Positions 9,927 to 10,152 of a stretch of DNA of 10,152 nucleotides are shown in pieces. The stretch spans positions 1 to 10,152 of the forward strand of contig DAOUMF010000034.1 in assembly GCA_034411955.1 (NCBI GenBank), in the 5' to 3' direction. This stretch comes from DAOUMF01 sp034411955 (GTDB taxonomy: Bacteria > Chloroflexota > Dehalococcoidia > SM23-28-2 > RBG-16-64-32). Below the pieces are notes generated by a model. That model was not told the DNA's origin, made no database searches, and was given only the letters and a program-made list of their open reading frames with translations. Each line of letters opens with the position of its first letter. Position 1 is the stretch's first letter. Made by a program: the position numbers and the translations under genes.

Positions 9927-10152
9927 AGTTACTGACTTCAACGCACTGCGCATATCGCTGGCGTCTCCGGAGCAGATCCGCTCCTGGTCCTATGGCGAGA
10001 TCACCAAGCCGGAGACCATCAACTACCGCACTCTGAAGCCGGAGAAGGACGGCCTGTTCTGCGAGAAGATATTCGGTCCCACCAAGGACTTCGAATGCTA
10101 CTGCGGAAAGTACAAGCGGGTGCGGTACAAGGGCATCGTCTGCGACAAGTGC
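9916..10152 (+). CDS. rpoC: DNA-directed RNA polymerase subunit beta prime, 5' end only
   Basis: RpoC (beta prime) carries the catalytic magnesium site of RNA polymerase and forms the clamp. Only the first 79 codons are present; the gene runs off the window. The N-terminus reads ALEVTDFNALRISLASPEQI, then RSWSYGEITKPETINYRTLKP and GLFCEKIFGP, all typical of the family. The N-terminal zinc ribbon is visible as Cys61, Cys63, Cys76 and Cys79 (CxC then CxxC), the last being the final codon in the window. The start is TTG at 9916, overlapping the end of rpoB by 11 bases. It is preceded by AGAGGA (9905-9910) with a 5-base gap, and GGGAG slightly upstream. This arrangement suggests coupled translation and balanced beta and beta prime synthesis from one transcript. 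Confidence 0.97.
   Translation, partial: MALEVTDFNALRISLASPEQIRSWSYGEITKPETINYRTLKPEKDGLFCEKIFGPTKDFECYCGKYKRVRYKGIVCDKC

Overview
This is a GC-rich bacterial chromosomal fragment that begins at what looks like a contig edge: bases 1-46 are an unbroken C run, most likely a sequencing or assembly artefact. Most of the window is core housekeeping genes. The form of SecA (a short extra segment before the REAYRADITYG motif, a Pro/Ala-rich tail linker and a terminal zinc motif) and the overall look of RpoB suggest a member of the Chloroflexota, perhaps Dehalococcoidia or a relative. That placement is inference from remembered family features, not from a search.

The layout is two divergent transcription units. 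Leftward (minus strand): prs (PRPP synthase, GTG start at 4744), then secA (preprotein translocase motor), then an unrecognised 226-residue protein whose ATG lies 11 bases past the secA stop. A 28-base perfect palindrome 20 bases past the last stop probably ends this unit. Rightward (plus strand): an EamA/DMT-family membrane transporter (GTG start at 4910), then rpoB, then the 5' end of rpoC, which runs off the window. rpoB and rpoC overlap by 11 bases.

Regulatory signals are visible. The 165-base gap between prs and the transporter holds back-to-back promoters: a strong extended -10 promoter for prs and a weaker one for the transporter. The 181-base gap before rpoB holds a near-ideal promoter (TTGACA, 17-base spacer, extended -10) and a leader of about 115 bases in which two mutually exclusive hairpins could expose or hide the rpoB ribosome binding site. 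secA may have its own extended -10 promoter.

The genes supply core functions: PRPP for nucleotide synthesis, ATP-driven protein export, and the two large RNA polymerase subunits. I found no mobile element, CRISPR array, tRNA, rRNA or defence island. The items most worth a second look are lineage-type insertions inside conserved proteins: a Cys/Cys/His/Cys insertion in the SecA motor, and a Pro/His-rich insertion in RpoB at the same place as the large E. coli beta insertion. The uncharacterised gene behind secA also deserves attention.
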